Both the position numbers and the translations under genes were made by a program. The notes under the pieces were generated by a model. It was not told where the DNA came from and ran no database searches. It saw nothing but the letters and a program-made list of their open reading frames with translations. A stretch of 40,082 nucleotides of DNA from Pseudaminobacter soli (ex Li et al. 2025) (GTDB taxonomy: Bacteria; Pseudomonadota; Alphaproteobacteria; Rhizobiales; Rhizobiaceae), in the NCBI RefSeq assembly GCF_003012705.1, contig NZ_PXYL01000029.1, forward strand, positions 1 through 40,082, given 5' to 3'. Shown here piece after piece: positions 23,688 through 32,823 of the stretch. Within the stretch, counting starts at the first letter, position 1. Every line of letters begins with the position of its first letter.

Positions 23688-24446
23688 TTACGCTGAACCA
23701 ATCGCTCGTCGGATGAGGTCCGCGACGAGGTCCGGTCTTTCCTCGATGAGCATGTGACCGGCACCCGGTAGCGGTTCAAGCCTGAAGTGCGGCGGCAGGG
23801 TGCTGGTCTGGGAAAAGGGCAACATCGGATCTTCCGTCCCCCAGGCGACCATCACCGGCATGGAGAGCGTGGCGAGCCAGTCGGGCGGAATGACACCCTG
23901 CCGGCCATCCCGGGCGATGGCGTCGGCAATCTTCTCCAGCATCTCTTTTTGTCCCGCCTGCGCGCGCATCGCAACGAGCGGTTCAACGGCCTCGGGCGAC
24001 GGCGAGAAATCCGGTGTCGCCATTGCTACCAGGCAGTCGCGAAGCTCTTCCGCCGAAGTTGCGGCTCCGAAGCGGCGCAGCAGGGGGCCGTTTATCACTT
24101 CGCCAAAACCGCCAGGCGCAAGCAGCGTGAGCGAGGCAACCCTTTCAGGGCTGGACAGTGCTGCAAGCGTGGCTATCGCGCCGCCCATCGAATGACCGAC
24201 GAAGTGGGCTTTCTCGATGCCGCGCGCCTCGAGATCGGCAAGAACGGCGCGCGCCGCCGCCTTGGGGGAGGGCACCTCCGGCCAATCGAGCGATTGCGCA
24301 TGTCCGGGCAGGTCGTAAGCGATGACCCGGTGCTGCTTGCCGAGATTTTCGGCGATCCTGTGCCAGACACCGGAAAATGCGCCGAACCCGTGCAAAAGCA
24401 CGATGACCGGAGAGCCGCTGCCATGCACGCGAGCGAAGAGGGTCAT
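23688..24446 (-). CDS. Alpha/beta hydrolase (252 aa)
   Basis: A full catalytic triad is visible: Ser86 in GHSMGG, Asp206 in WGTEDPM and His231 in GAGHML. The oxyanion-hole HGFG is at residues 19-22. The size and motifs fit small esterases, haloperoxidase-like enzymes or the acetoin/PHB-type hydrolases; the substrate cannot be told. It follows the winged-helix/TPR gene on the same strand after 66 bp. Confidence 0.9.
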   Translation of the reverse strand: MTLFARVHGSGSPVIVLLHGFGAFSGVWHRIAENLGKQHRVIAYDLPGHAQSLDWPEVPSPKAAARAVLADLEARGIEKAHFVGHSMGGAIATLAALSSPERVASLTLLAPGGFGEVINGPLLRRFGAATSAEELRDCLVAMATPDFSPSPEAVEPLVAMRAQAGQKEMLEKIADAIARDGRQGVIPPDWLATLSMPVMVAWGTEDPMLPFSQTSTLPPHFRLEPLPGAGHMLIEERPDLVADLIRRAIGSA

Positions 24447-24512
24447 CTCGGAACCTGCTTTTTCATCGAGCGCTGCGTCTTCGGACTCTTCATGTTTCGC
24501 GCCTCGCTCCGA

Positions 24513-26252
24513 TCAGATCGGCTGTATCAGACCGGCTTTGTGCAGAGCGTCCACCAGCTTGTCGACCATGTCCGACGGATAGTTGGCGCGTGCGAGCACC
24601 ACGCGCGGATTGGCTGCGAATGCGGGGAACTCCTGCTCAATCTCCTGGATCAGAGTCTTTGCCAGTTCCTCGTTGCCGGCGCGGTCGGCGACGATCAAGC
24701 GGGCGGCGAGGTAATGGGACTTCTTCGTTGAAGCCAGGGCTTCGGTGGCGCGTGCGGCGCGCACCTCGTCGCCAGTCATGAACTTGGCAATGAACAGCCC
24801 GTAGTCCCACCAGCTCGGATGCGCGCTCGAAGCTTCGACTGCGCGCTCCATGATCGGCGCGCCGGTGGAGTAGTCGCCGGCAAAGATCAGCGCGTAGCCA
24901 TAGGCTGCGGCCATGCTGAGATCGTAGGTGTTGAGCTCGTAGGCCTTGCGCATGAAGCGGATGGATTCGGAGGCGTCGCCGACGCGCGAATTCAGGAAGC
25001 CGTAGGCGCGGTGTGCGTAAGGGCTGGTCGGGCCGGCCAGAACTGCGCGATAGGCCATCGACAATGCCTGTTCGGCGCTCGGCTTGGGCGGGTAGGGGTG
25101 GCCGTCCGTGAGGGCCTTGAGGTGCAGTGACGCGAGCTCGGCAAAGATCAGCGGAGACTTGCCACCGCGGTCGGCCATGTCGGCGAAGCAGCGATAGGCG
25201 GCCTCGTGTTTTGCCGAGCTGGGGTCGAGGTAGTAGCGGTCGTTGAGAATGAGGCAGTTGACTAGGCCGGAGCCGAGCTTGTTCTGTTCGATAAAGCCGT
25301 AGATCGCGCCCGAAGCAGGAATAGTCGAGCTGAGCAGGTTGGCGATGCGATCGTCGAGCGTTTGCGTGTCGAGATCGCTGGGCAGGAGCACGCGAGACAC
25401 CAGCACCTTGCCGGTGGCGCTGTTGGTGAGATTGATCGCGACGGTTCCCTCGGCCGGGCCCGGAGCCACCTCGAATACGAATTGCAACGGATCGACGGCG
25501 GCATTCATCCGTGGGTTCGGTTCGCGTGCGATCAGGTCGACGGTGTCGAAGCCGGACAGCGCAATCCGCATCACGGCGGCAACGCGAACGACATTGTCGT
25601 CCTTCGCTTCGGCCCTCACATAGACGGGCGGCATTGCCAGGGCTGCCGGCGAAAGCGTTTCGCCGAAGCTCGCTGAAACTTCCGTCGGGTCGGTGACGTC
25701 GCTGACCGTCACGGGCGTCAGGATGCGCATGATCACGAAGCCCAGCATCGTGATGACGACCAGCATGGTTGCCCAGAAAAACTGCAGGTGCCGCCGCATC
25801 ATCTGCGCCTCTGCGCCTAGCGATGAGGCCGGTGCCTCCGCCGGCTGCGCCTGCGGAGGCAGTGCGATTTCGTCCGGACCGGCTGCGGTTAGGGGCGGAG
25901 CCTTGGTTGCGCCGACGATTTCGTAGCTCGGAATATAGCTGCCGCGCGGGATGCTGATGCGGAGCGGCTCGGAAGCGCCCTCGGTGGCGAAATACTGGGC
26001 GAGCAGTTCGCGCAGGCGTCCGGCCTGCACGCGTACGACAGCATCGGCGGAGGAATCGAAGTCGGCGTCGCGGCCGAACACGTCCACGGCAATGGTAAAG
26101 CCCTTGAGGCGCTCGGCCTGGCCGGCCCGTTCCTGCTCGACCAGGTAGCGCAGCAATTTGCGAGCACGTTCGGAACGCCCAAAGGTCCTGCTAGCTAGGA
26201 CTCTCTCCAGCGTATCGAGCACTGCGGGGGCAGCAGGCTTGTTGTGCAGCAA
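24513..26252 (-). CDS. Winged-helix / transmembrane / TPR regulator-like protein (579 aa)
   Basis: Three parts. Residues 1-115 (LRYLVEQERAGQAERLKGFT, DSSADAVVRVQAGRLRELLA, RISIPRGSYIPSYE) resemble the DNA-binding-like domain found at the N terminus of many rhizobial adenylate-cyclase-like and TPR proteins. A membrane helix lies at about 156-177 (FFWATMLVVITMLGFVIM). A long C-terminal part has helical TPR-like repeats (RAYGFLNSRVGDASESIRFM, RKAYELNTYDLSMAAAYGYA). This is ToxR/CadC-like architecture, with the sensor part probably periplasmic. It starts with TTG after GAAAGG; no nearby Met exists. The target is unknown. Confidence 0.75.
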   Translation of the reverse strand: MLHNKPAAPAVLDTLERVLASRTFGRSERARKLLRYLVEQERAGQAERLKGFTIAVDVFGRDADFDSSADAVVRVQAGRLRELLAQYFATEGASEPLRISIPRGSYIPSYEIVGATKAPPLTAAGPDEIALPPQAQPAEAPASSLGAEAQMMRRHLQFFWATMLVVITMLGFVIMRILTPVTVSDVTDPTEVSASFGETLSPAALAMPPVYVRAEAKDDNVVRVAAVMRIALSGFDTVDLIAREPNPRMNAAVDPLQFVFEVAPGPAEGTVAINLTNSATGKVLVSRVLLPSDLDTQTLDDRIANLLSSTIPASGAIYGFIEQNKLGSGLVNCLILNDRYYLDPSSAKHEAAYRCFADMADRGGKSPLIFAELASLHLKALTDGHPYPPKPSAEQALSMAYRAVLAGPTSPYAHRAYGFLNSRVGDASESIRFMRKAYELNTYDLSMAAAYGYALIFAGDYSTGAPIMERAVEASSAHPSWWDYGLFIAKFMTGDEVRAARATEALASTKKSHYLAARLIVADRAGNEELAKTLIQEIEQEFPAFAANPRVVLARANYPSDMVDKLVDALHKAGLIQPI

Positions 26253-26341
26253 GCGTCGGACCTTTCGAGAGCGGCGCCCAGGAAGGCCCGATCATAACGC
26301 TCCAGCGGTCCTGCACAAGCAGTCAACGCCCGATTGTCAAC

Positions 26342-26372
26342 AAGCCCAGCTCTCTATTCGAGAGCCGGGCCT
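26342..26372 (-). terminator. Terminator of leuA
   Basis: On the minus strand GCCCGGCTCTC and GAGAGCTGGGC form an 11-bp stem with one G-U pair and loop GAATA, 22 bp after the leuA stop. Confidence 0.6.
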
Positions 26373-26394
26373 GATACGGTTAACAGCGTATTGC

Positions 26395-28170
<1,776 letters not shown>

Positions 28171-28190
28171 TCAGTTCGGTTGTGAAGAGC

Positions 28191-28251
28191 AAAAGGAGCA
28201 TCTGCCTGGCGGCAATTTCGACCGCCGGACGCTCCTTCAACGAGCCCGGCG
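28191..28251 (-). promoter_or_regulatory. leu attenuator: terminator and antiterminator
   Basis: On the minus strand the terminator has outer arms GGAGC (28235-28231) and GCTCC (28199-28195), an inner GGCGG/CCGCC stem, and then TTTT (28194-28191). A competing stem pairs CGCCGG (28251-28246), at the end of the leader frame, with CCGGCG (28228-28223), which overlaps the terminator's 5' half. A ribosome stalled at the Leu codons upstream would leave the antiterminator free. Confidence 0.7.
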
Positions 28252-28356
28252 ATCGCCGATAAGGCCGAGAAGAAGAAGCGTAGCCGAAAGAGCGCGCGCG
28301 GTCTCGGCCGCGAAAGCGGTCGGACGGGCAGCGGGCTTGTTCGGACGCGAGGTCAT
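28237..28356 (-). CDS. leuL: leuA leader peptide
   Basis: A 39-codon frame whose end reads ALSATLLLLGLIGDRRAR: six Leu codons within eleven, four in a row, directly before an attenuator hairpin. The ATG at 28356 lies nine bases after the -10 element TATATG, so the message is probably nearly leaderless. An ATG at 28368 overlaps that -10 and is less likely. The stop codon (28237-28239) is two bases from the terminator stem. The peptide itself is not expected to have a function. Confidence 0.7.
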   Translation of the reverse strand: MTSRPNKPAARPTAFAAETARALSATLLLLGLIGDRRAR

Positions 28357-28365
28357 GCCGGGTTT

Positions 28366-28392
28366 CATATAGGAGCCGCGCTGCGGTTGCAA
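28366..28392 (-). promoter_or_regulatory. Probable leuL-leuA promoter
   Basis: -35 TTGCAA (28392-28387) and -10 TATATG (28371-28366), 15 bp apart, or 16 bp if CTTGCA is used. Transcription would start near the leader ATG. Confidence 0.5.
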
Positions 28393-28431
28393 GGGGTGAG
28401 GGATGGTGGACGAAGCCACCAAAGGCAAGGA

Positions 28432-28625
28432 TTTGGCTTTTCGAACGACGAACGCCCGGAGCCATAGCGGAGGGCAGGTCTGCGATCCGCCCTCGTGGTT
28501 CGAGGCTCGCCCTGCGGGCTCACACCTCACCATGAGGGCTACCGTTGGCGCCTGCGACTCCCGAGGTTGACGCTGGCTCCGGCCCTCCGCTATGGCTCCG
28601 GGCGTTCGTCATTCGAAAAGCCAAA
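28432..28625. repeat. 44-bp inverted repeat around a RIME-like element
   Basis: The arms at 28432-28475 and 28582-28625 are complementary at 43 of 44 positions and enclose 106 bp. A third partial copy of the outer end makes a perfect 11-bp hairpin at 28614-28639 (CGAAAAGCCAA/TTGGCTTTTCG). Such near-perfect long arms suggest a recent or actively corrected mobile repeat. Confidence 0.85.
28489..28538 (+). repeat. RIME-like palindromic element, copy A
   Basis: CCTCGTGGT and ACCATGAGG ends (one mismatch) around GAGGCTCGCCCTGCGGGCTC. This matches my memory of the Rhizobium-specific intergenic mosaic elements. It lies inside the loop of the 44-bp inverted repeat. Confidence 0.7.
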
Positions 28626-28655
28626 TCGTTGGCTTTTCGTCCGCTTCGCGGACCA

Positions 28656-28713
28656 CTCCTCACCCTCGCTCATTCTGAGGTGCTCGCCCACAGGGCGAGC
28701 CTCGAAGAACGCA
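28656..28713 (-). repeat. RIME-like palindromic element, copy B (inverted)
   Basis: Read on the minus strand it shares TTCGAGGCTCGCCCTG and GCACCTCA with copy A, but its outer ends have diverged. It lies outside the 44-bp repeat, in the opposite direction. Confidence 0.65.
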
Positions 28714-29236
28714 CCTATTCACCGCCACGCCCGGTTTTCACCGTCTGGCTATTGTCAAAGAACTGGGAAGACGGGCGGTCGGGAAACGCGCTCGTTTAAG
28801 TAAATCTGCGGTCTCCGCGACCGCCCGTTCGATGCGCTTGCCTGGGTTTGTTCGCCTCCGCATTCGCGCGGCCAGCCACACCCTGGGCCCGGACTTGGGG
28901 GTTCATCACCCAGCAGCGCTACCGTCACGCCACCAGCCCGGACATCGTCGCCCTCCACGCTCATCCGGTTCATGACCCGTGTTCCCGGTGAGGCCGATGC
29001 AGGCATTATGCGGGAGGTGGCAAAGTGGGGGATGAAAGAGGCGTCTGTTTTCTGTCGAGGCCAATGGTTTCAATGGCTTGGCGCTAGTCAGCCTCCGAAT
29101 TAATCCACCTTTCAATCCGTCAGTGAGGTTCTTCGCGCTGGCTACAAACATCGGTGACCGTCGGCTCTCTCCGACACGCATTGGATGAAGCCCGGTTCGG
29201 GTCTATTTTGACGGCCTCGGACGAGGGCAGGCAGCG
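28714..29236. other. Gene-poor stretch, probable relic DNA
   Basis: No reading frame here has a ribosome site and a recognisable product. A perfect 10-bp inverted repeat CGGGCGGTCG/CGACCGCCCG lies at 28772-28781 and 28818-28827. The segment 28880-29000 has coding-like composition on the minus strand but no family that I recognise. It may be a decayed mobile element. The ICMT-like gene's promoter must lie near its right end. Confidence 0.45.
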
Positions 29237-29896
29237 ATGAAGATGACCTTCGGATTGGCGCTGTTCAGCATTGTCGGAACGCTGGTCTTTCTGGGCCTGG
29301 CGATCCTGGGGAAGGGCGGCTTTGCCGCCTTCTTTAGCAATCCCGCACTAGTTGCGCTGACGGTGGTGACGTTCGTGATGAGCGGGGTCGCGCTTTTCAC
29401 GCAAGGAAATCTGAGCTCGGGTGAGCGCGAGGATCGTGGCAACCGTTGGGTGCTCGTCGCCTTCGGGTTGCTCAGCGTGGCCGCCGGCTATCTGCCGGCC
29501 TATACCGACCGGATCGGCTTCTGGACCATAGACGGCGAGGCCGTGCGCTGGCTGGGCGTGGTGCTGTTCGCCCTGGGCGGGGCGCTGCGCCTGTGGCCGG
29601 TCTTCGTGCTGGGGCGCAGGTTCAGCGGGCTGGTCGCCATCCAGCATGACCACAAGCTGGTGACGACGGGCGTCTATCGCATCGTCCGCAACCCGAGCTA
29701 TCTCGGCATGCTGGTCAGTTCCTTGGGATGGGCGCTGGCGTTTCGCTCAGGTGTCGGCGTGATCCTGGTACTGTTGCTGATACCTCCGCTGATTGCACGC
29801 ATCCGCGCCGAGGAGACGCTGCTGCGGAGCCAGTTCGGGGCCGAATACGACGCCTATTTTGCCCGAACCTGGCGGCTCGTGCCGGGGATTTATTGA
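29237..29896 (+). CDS. ICMT/PEMT-like integral membrane methyltransferase
   Basis: A 219-aa protein with about five membrane helices. The C-terminal isoprenylcysteine-carboxylmethyltransferase/phospholipid-methyltransferase signature is clear: GVYRIVRNPSYLGMLVSSLG, then EETLLRSQFGAEYDAYFART. These residues bind S-adenosylmethionine at the membrane face. Bacteria lack prenylated CaaX proteins of the eukaryotic kind, so the substrate is probably a lipid or small molecule. The ATG follows GAGGGCAGG. It converges on the AbrB-like gene. Confidence 0.88.
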   Translation: MKMTFGLALFSIVGTLVFLGLAILGKGGFAAFFSNPALVALTVVTFVMSGVALFTQGNLSSGEREDRGNRWVLVAFGLLSVAAGYLPAYTDRIGFWTIDGEAVRWLGVVLFALGGALRLWPVFVLGRRFSGLVAIQHDHKLVTTGVYRIVRNPSYLGMLVSSLGWALAFRSGVGVILVLLLIPPLIARIRAEETLLRSQFGAEYDAYFARTWRLVPGIY

Positions 29897-29906
29897 GGCG
29901 TCCGCC

Positions 29907-30995
29907 TCACTCCTTCACCAGCCGTGCCACGAGCCGTGCGACCGAGGGGCCAAAAATCAGCACGAACAGGAAGCGCGCGGTCTGCAGCGCCATGATGAAG
30001 GATAGGTTCACATTGCTGGAGGCGGCGGCGATGATCGCCACCGAATCCATACCGCCGGGGCTGGTCGCCAGATAGGCGGTGAGCGGATCGACGCCGAGAT
30101 AGTGGCTGAGCACCCAGGCCAATCCGCCGCAGAAGATCATCAGCGACAGGATCGACATGATGATCTGCGGCAGGGCGCGCGTGGCGTGGATGAGGATGCT
30201 GCGCGTGAAATTCAGCCCGATGGTCCAGCCGATCAGCGCGTAGCTGATGGCCAGGAGCCACTGCGGCAGCTGGAAGGTGACAAGGCCGCCGAGATGCAGC
30301 GCCACGCCCAGGATCATGCTGCCGAGGAAGAAGGGCGAGGGCAGGCGCAGCAAGCGGCCGGCAAGGCCGCCGACGACCGCGACGCCGATGGTCGACAGGA
30401 AGGGCACCCATTGGATGGCAGGAAACCAGGGCACGTGCGGCAGCTCGACGCCTGATGTGTCGACCCAGAGCCGGGCGATGACGGCTGCGGTGACCGAAAC
30501 GAAGATGACGCGCAGATACTGCATGAAGGCCACGAGCCGCGCGTCCGCGCCGAAGGCGCCGGCCATCAGCACCATGGCGGTGGAGGCGCCGGGCGCGGTG
30601 CCCCAGACCGCGGTGGTGCCCGGCAAAATCTTCCAGCGGCTGATCAGCCAGCCGAGAAAGCTCGAGGCCAGCAGCGTGGCCAGAACCGCGCCGACGAAGA
30701 GCGGCCAGTCATGCGCGAAGGAAACGAAGATCTCGAATTCGATGGAGGAGGCGACGAGGCAGCCGATGACGGCCTGCGCGGAGAAGAAGATCGGGCGCGG
30801 CAGGCGCACGGTGGCGCCGTTGATGCCGGCGACGATCGCCGCAATCATCGGGCCGATCAGAAGTGCTGCGGGCAGGTTGGCGAGTTCGAGGGCGCCTGCC
30901 AGGACGGCGGAAAGCAGGAGGATAAAACCCCATTGCAGACCGGGCGCCAGGCCGGACATCGGCTCCGAGGCGGTGGGTTGCGCTGGCGTTTCCAT
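29907..30995 (-). CDS. AbrB-family membrane protein (PF05145, 'ammonia monooxygenase'-like)
   Basis: A 362-aa protein with about ten membrane helices in two similar halves; each half has a GxxxGxxxA-like start (LPAALLIGPMIAAIVAGING; LPSPFFLGSMILGVALHLGG). The halves carry PGTTAVWGTAPGASTAMVLM and ATSPGGMDSVAIIAA, equivalent segments of the family. Despite the old name, there is no evidence of monooxygenase activity; a transport role is more likely. The ATG at 30995 follows GGAGC; the longer frame to 31070 is not used. Confidence 0.85.
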   Translation of the reverse strand: METPAQPTASEPMSGLAPGLQWGFILLLSAVLAGALELANLPAALLIGPMIAAIVAGINGATVRLPRPIFFSAQAVIGCLVASSIEFEIFVSFAHDWPLFVGAVLATLLASSFLGWLISRWKILPGTTAVWGTAPGASTAMVLMAGAFGADARLVAFMQYLRVIFVSVTAAVIARLWVDTSGVELPHVPWFPAIQWVPFLSTIGVAVVGGLAGRLLRLPSPFFLGSMILGVALHLGGLVTFQLPQWLLAISYALIGWTIGLNFTRSILIHATRALPQIIMSILSLMIFCGGLAWVLSHYLGVDPLTAYLATSPGGMDSVAIIAAASSNVNLSFIMALQTARFLFVLIFGPSVARLVARLVKE

Positions 30996-31164
30996 AGATG
31001 CTCCGTGCTTCGGCCGGGCGGGATGGCTTCTCGTCCGGCGCGCGGCCTCGCGGCCGCCATGACGGCGCATCCCGGCGGGACGCGAAGTCGCCCCTCCTTA
31101 CGCGATTCCTTGCGTCAGGCGAACGGCATCGCGGTGCGGCCCGATCACGATTTCGGGTTCCGCG

Positions 31165-31608
31165 CTATGGCCTGACATAGGCGTAGCCCTGCGATTGCAG
31201 TTCGGCGAGCTTCACCACGCCACCGGTGTCGGCGGCGGCAAAACCCGGCAGTAGGTCGGTGAGCATCATCCCCATCGACATCATGGTGTTGGCGCAGGCG
31301 AAGGGGGACAAGCCGTCCTTGACCAGGCCTGCAAAACGGTCGGACAGGCCGGACGACAGGCCCTCTCCGCGGAAGGCGGCCAATGCCGGTCCATGCACCA
31401 CCAGCGCGATTTCGACCTGACCGTCGAGGCCGGTGTAATGGTTGCGGATGTTGCCGAGCACGAAGCCGACCTTTTCCAGGTCGGCCAGGTGATAGGCGAC
31501 CTTGGGCACGGGTGGCGGAGTATCCGGTGGCGCCGCATTTGCCTGGCGCAATCCGACAAAAACGCCGGCGCCGGCCAGTATTGCGCGAAACATTTCCCTG
31601 CGACGCAT
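31165..31608 (-). CDS. Exported DsrE-family protein (147 aa)
   Basis: The start MRRREMFRAILAGAGVFVGL has an Arg pair and hydrophobic core, a possible Tat or Sec signal, with cleavage after ANA. The mature domain is DsrE-like: KVAYHLADLEKVGFVLGNIR, ALVVHGPAL and CANTMMSMGM, the last holding the conserved Cys. Such proteins handle sulfur or bind it at that Cys, in this case outside the cytoplasm. The ATG at 31608 follows GGGAGG. It diverges from the duplicated-domain secreted protein at 31715. Confidence 0.85.
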   Translation of the reverse strand: MRRREMFRAILAGAGVFVGLRQANAAPPDTPPPVPKVAYHLADLEKVGFVLGNIRNHYTGLDGQVEIALVVHGPALAAFRGEGLSSGLSDRFAGLVKDGLSPFACANTMMSMGMMLTDLLPGFAAADTGGVVKLAELQSQGYAYVRP

Positions 31609-31714
31609 GAAAACCTCCCTTCGCCCAAAAGCGGAAGCGGCGCAAATTGCGCGCACCGCGCATTTTTTCTAGCATGAAACGGCTCGATGGTTAGTCCGAC
31701 CTTGGGAGGTGCTC

Positions 31715-32809
31715 GTGTCGTTTTGCAGGGCAATGGCATGTACTGCGTTTGTCTGCGCGCTGACCGCATCCCTCGCGGGCGGTGCGGCTTTCGCCCAGGA
31801 TGCGCCGCGGCTGAGCGCGCTCAGCCCGGACGGCAAGGATGCCTGCTTCGGCCGGGTCTATGACGCGGCGCATATGCAGTCGCATCCGGCGCAGAAGGTG
31901 GGGCGGATCTTTTTGCTCTATGGCCGCGATCCGGTGAGCCGGCCGAACGAGGAGCCTGGCAGCGAGGCGTCGGGTGCGGGCTACAATGCCTATCTGACGA
32001 CGACCGTGCGCGGGGCGAAAAGGCCGGACTGGGTCGGCGGCTGGTGCGCCGAGGGCGGCGAGGACGGGACGATCCGCTGCGGCATGGAATGCGACCGCAC
32101 CCTGGGCCGGCTGAAGGCCGACGGCAAGGGCAGCATTATCCTTTCCCAGCTGCCGCGCGACCTCTATCTCGACGCGGCCGCGACGGAGCAATTGAGCAAG
32201 GCCGAGTATGAGCGGCAGGCGCTGGGCACGGATGACGACAATTTCCGGCTCGACCCGCAGCCGCTCGAGATGTGCAAAGCCGAATTCGCGCAGATCGATC
32301 AGCCAGACCAGGCTCTGGGCGAGCCGCTGCGCAAGCGGCTGAAGCCGAACGAGCCCTTCTGCTTCGGCACCGACTACGATGCCGCCCATCTCGATCAGCA
32401 TCCGGACCAGCAGGTGACGTCGATCAGGCTGTCGCGCGGACCGATCGAGATTGCCGCCAATGCGCATGGCAAGCAGGAATGGCCGGAGGGCGCGGCGGTC
32501 TCGGTGTCGGTGACGACGCGGGAGGGCGATGGCGCGGTGCAGCAGCGTTACAGTTGCTCGCCCGAAGGCGATCAGTGGCGCTGCACCTCCAAGGCTTCGG
32601 CCGATGCCGGCTGCAGCATGCTGACGCGGGAGGTCTTCCTGCGCCGGGGCGCCGAGGACACGATCACGCTCGCCAATCCCAGCGACGGGTTGCCGAGCCT
32701 CGACCTGTGTTCCAAGCTCGACATGACCGGTTCGGACGACAAGGTGTTCAAGCTGAGCCCGATGGCGCTTTCGGAATGCGGGCTCGCAAAGCCTGAAAAG
32801 TACGAGTGA
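31715..32809 (+). CDS. Secreted protein with an internal domain duplication (364 aa)
   Basis: The start is GTG at 31715, five bases after GGGAGG. A Sec signal (FVCALTASLAGGAAFAQ) is followed by two related halves. Residues 44-53 CFGRVYDAAH and 216-225 CFGTDYDAAH are matched by HPAQKV/HPDQQV, by a later I/W-RC, and by the ends DDNFRLDPQPLEMC and DDKVFKLSPMALSEC. Eleven or more Cys suggest disulfides. I know the family only as rhizobial hypothetical proteins. It probably acts in the periplasm; ligand unknown. Confidence 0.8.
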   Translation: MSFCRAMACTAFVCALTASLAGGAAFAQDAPRLSALSPDGKDACFGRVYDAAHMQSHPAQKVGRIFLLYGRDPVSRPNEEPGSEASGAGYNAYLTTTVRGAKRPDWVGGWCAEGGEDGTIRCGMECDRTLGRLKADGKGSIILSQLPRDLYLDAAATEQLSKAEYERQALGTDDDNFRLDPQPLEMCKAEFAQIDQPDQALGEPLRKRLKPNEPFCFGTDYDAAHLDQHPDQQVTSIRLSRGPIEIAANAHGKQEWPEGAAVSVSVTTREGDGAVQQRYSCSPEGDQWRCTSKASADAGCSMLTREVFLRRGAEDTITLANPSDGLPSLDLCSKLDMTGSDDKVFKLSPMALSECGLAKPEKYE

Positions 32810-32823
32810 ACCTAGCCTTCGGC

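Noticed and set aside
28755-29006. 83-aa minus-strand frame in the gap right of the palindromes
   Set aside because: No ribosome site and no family recognised; listed only as possible relic DNA.
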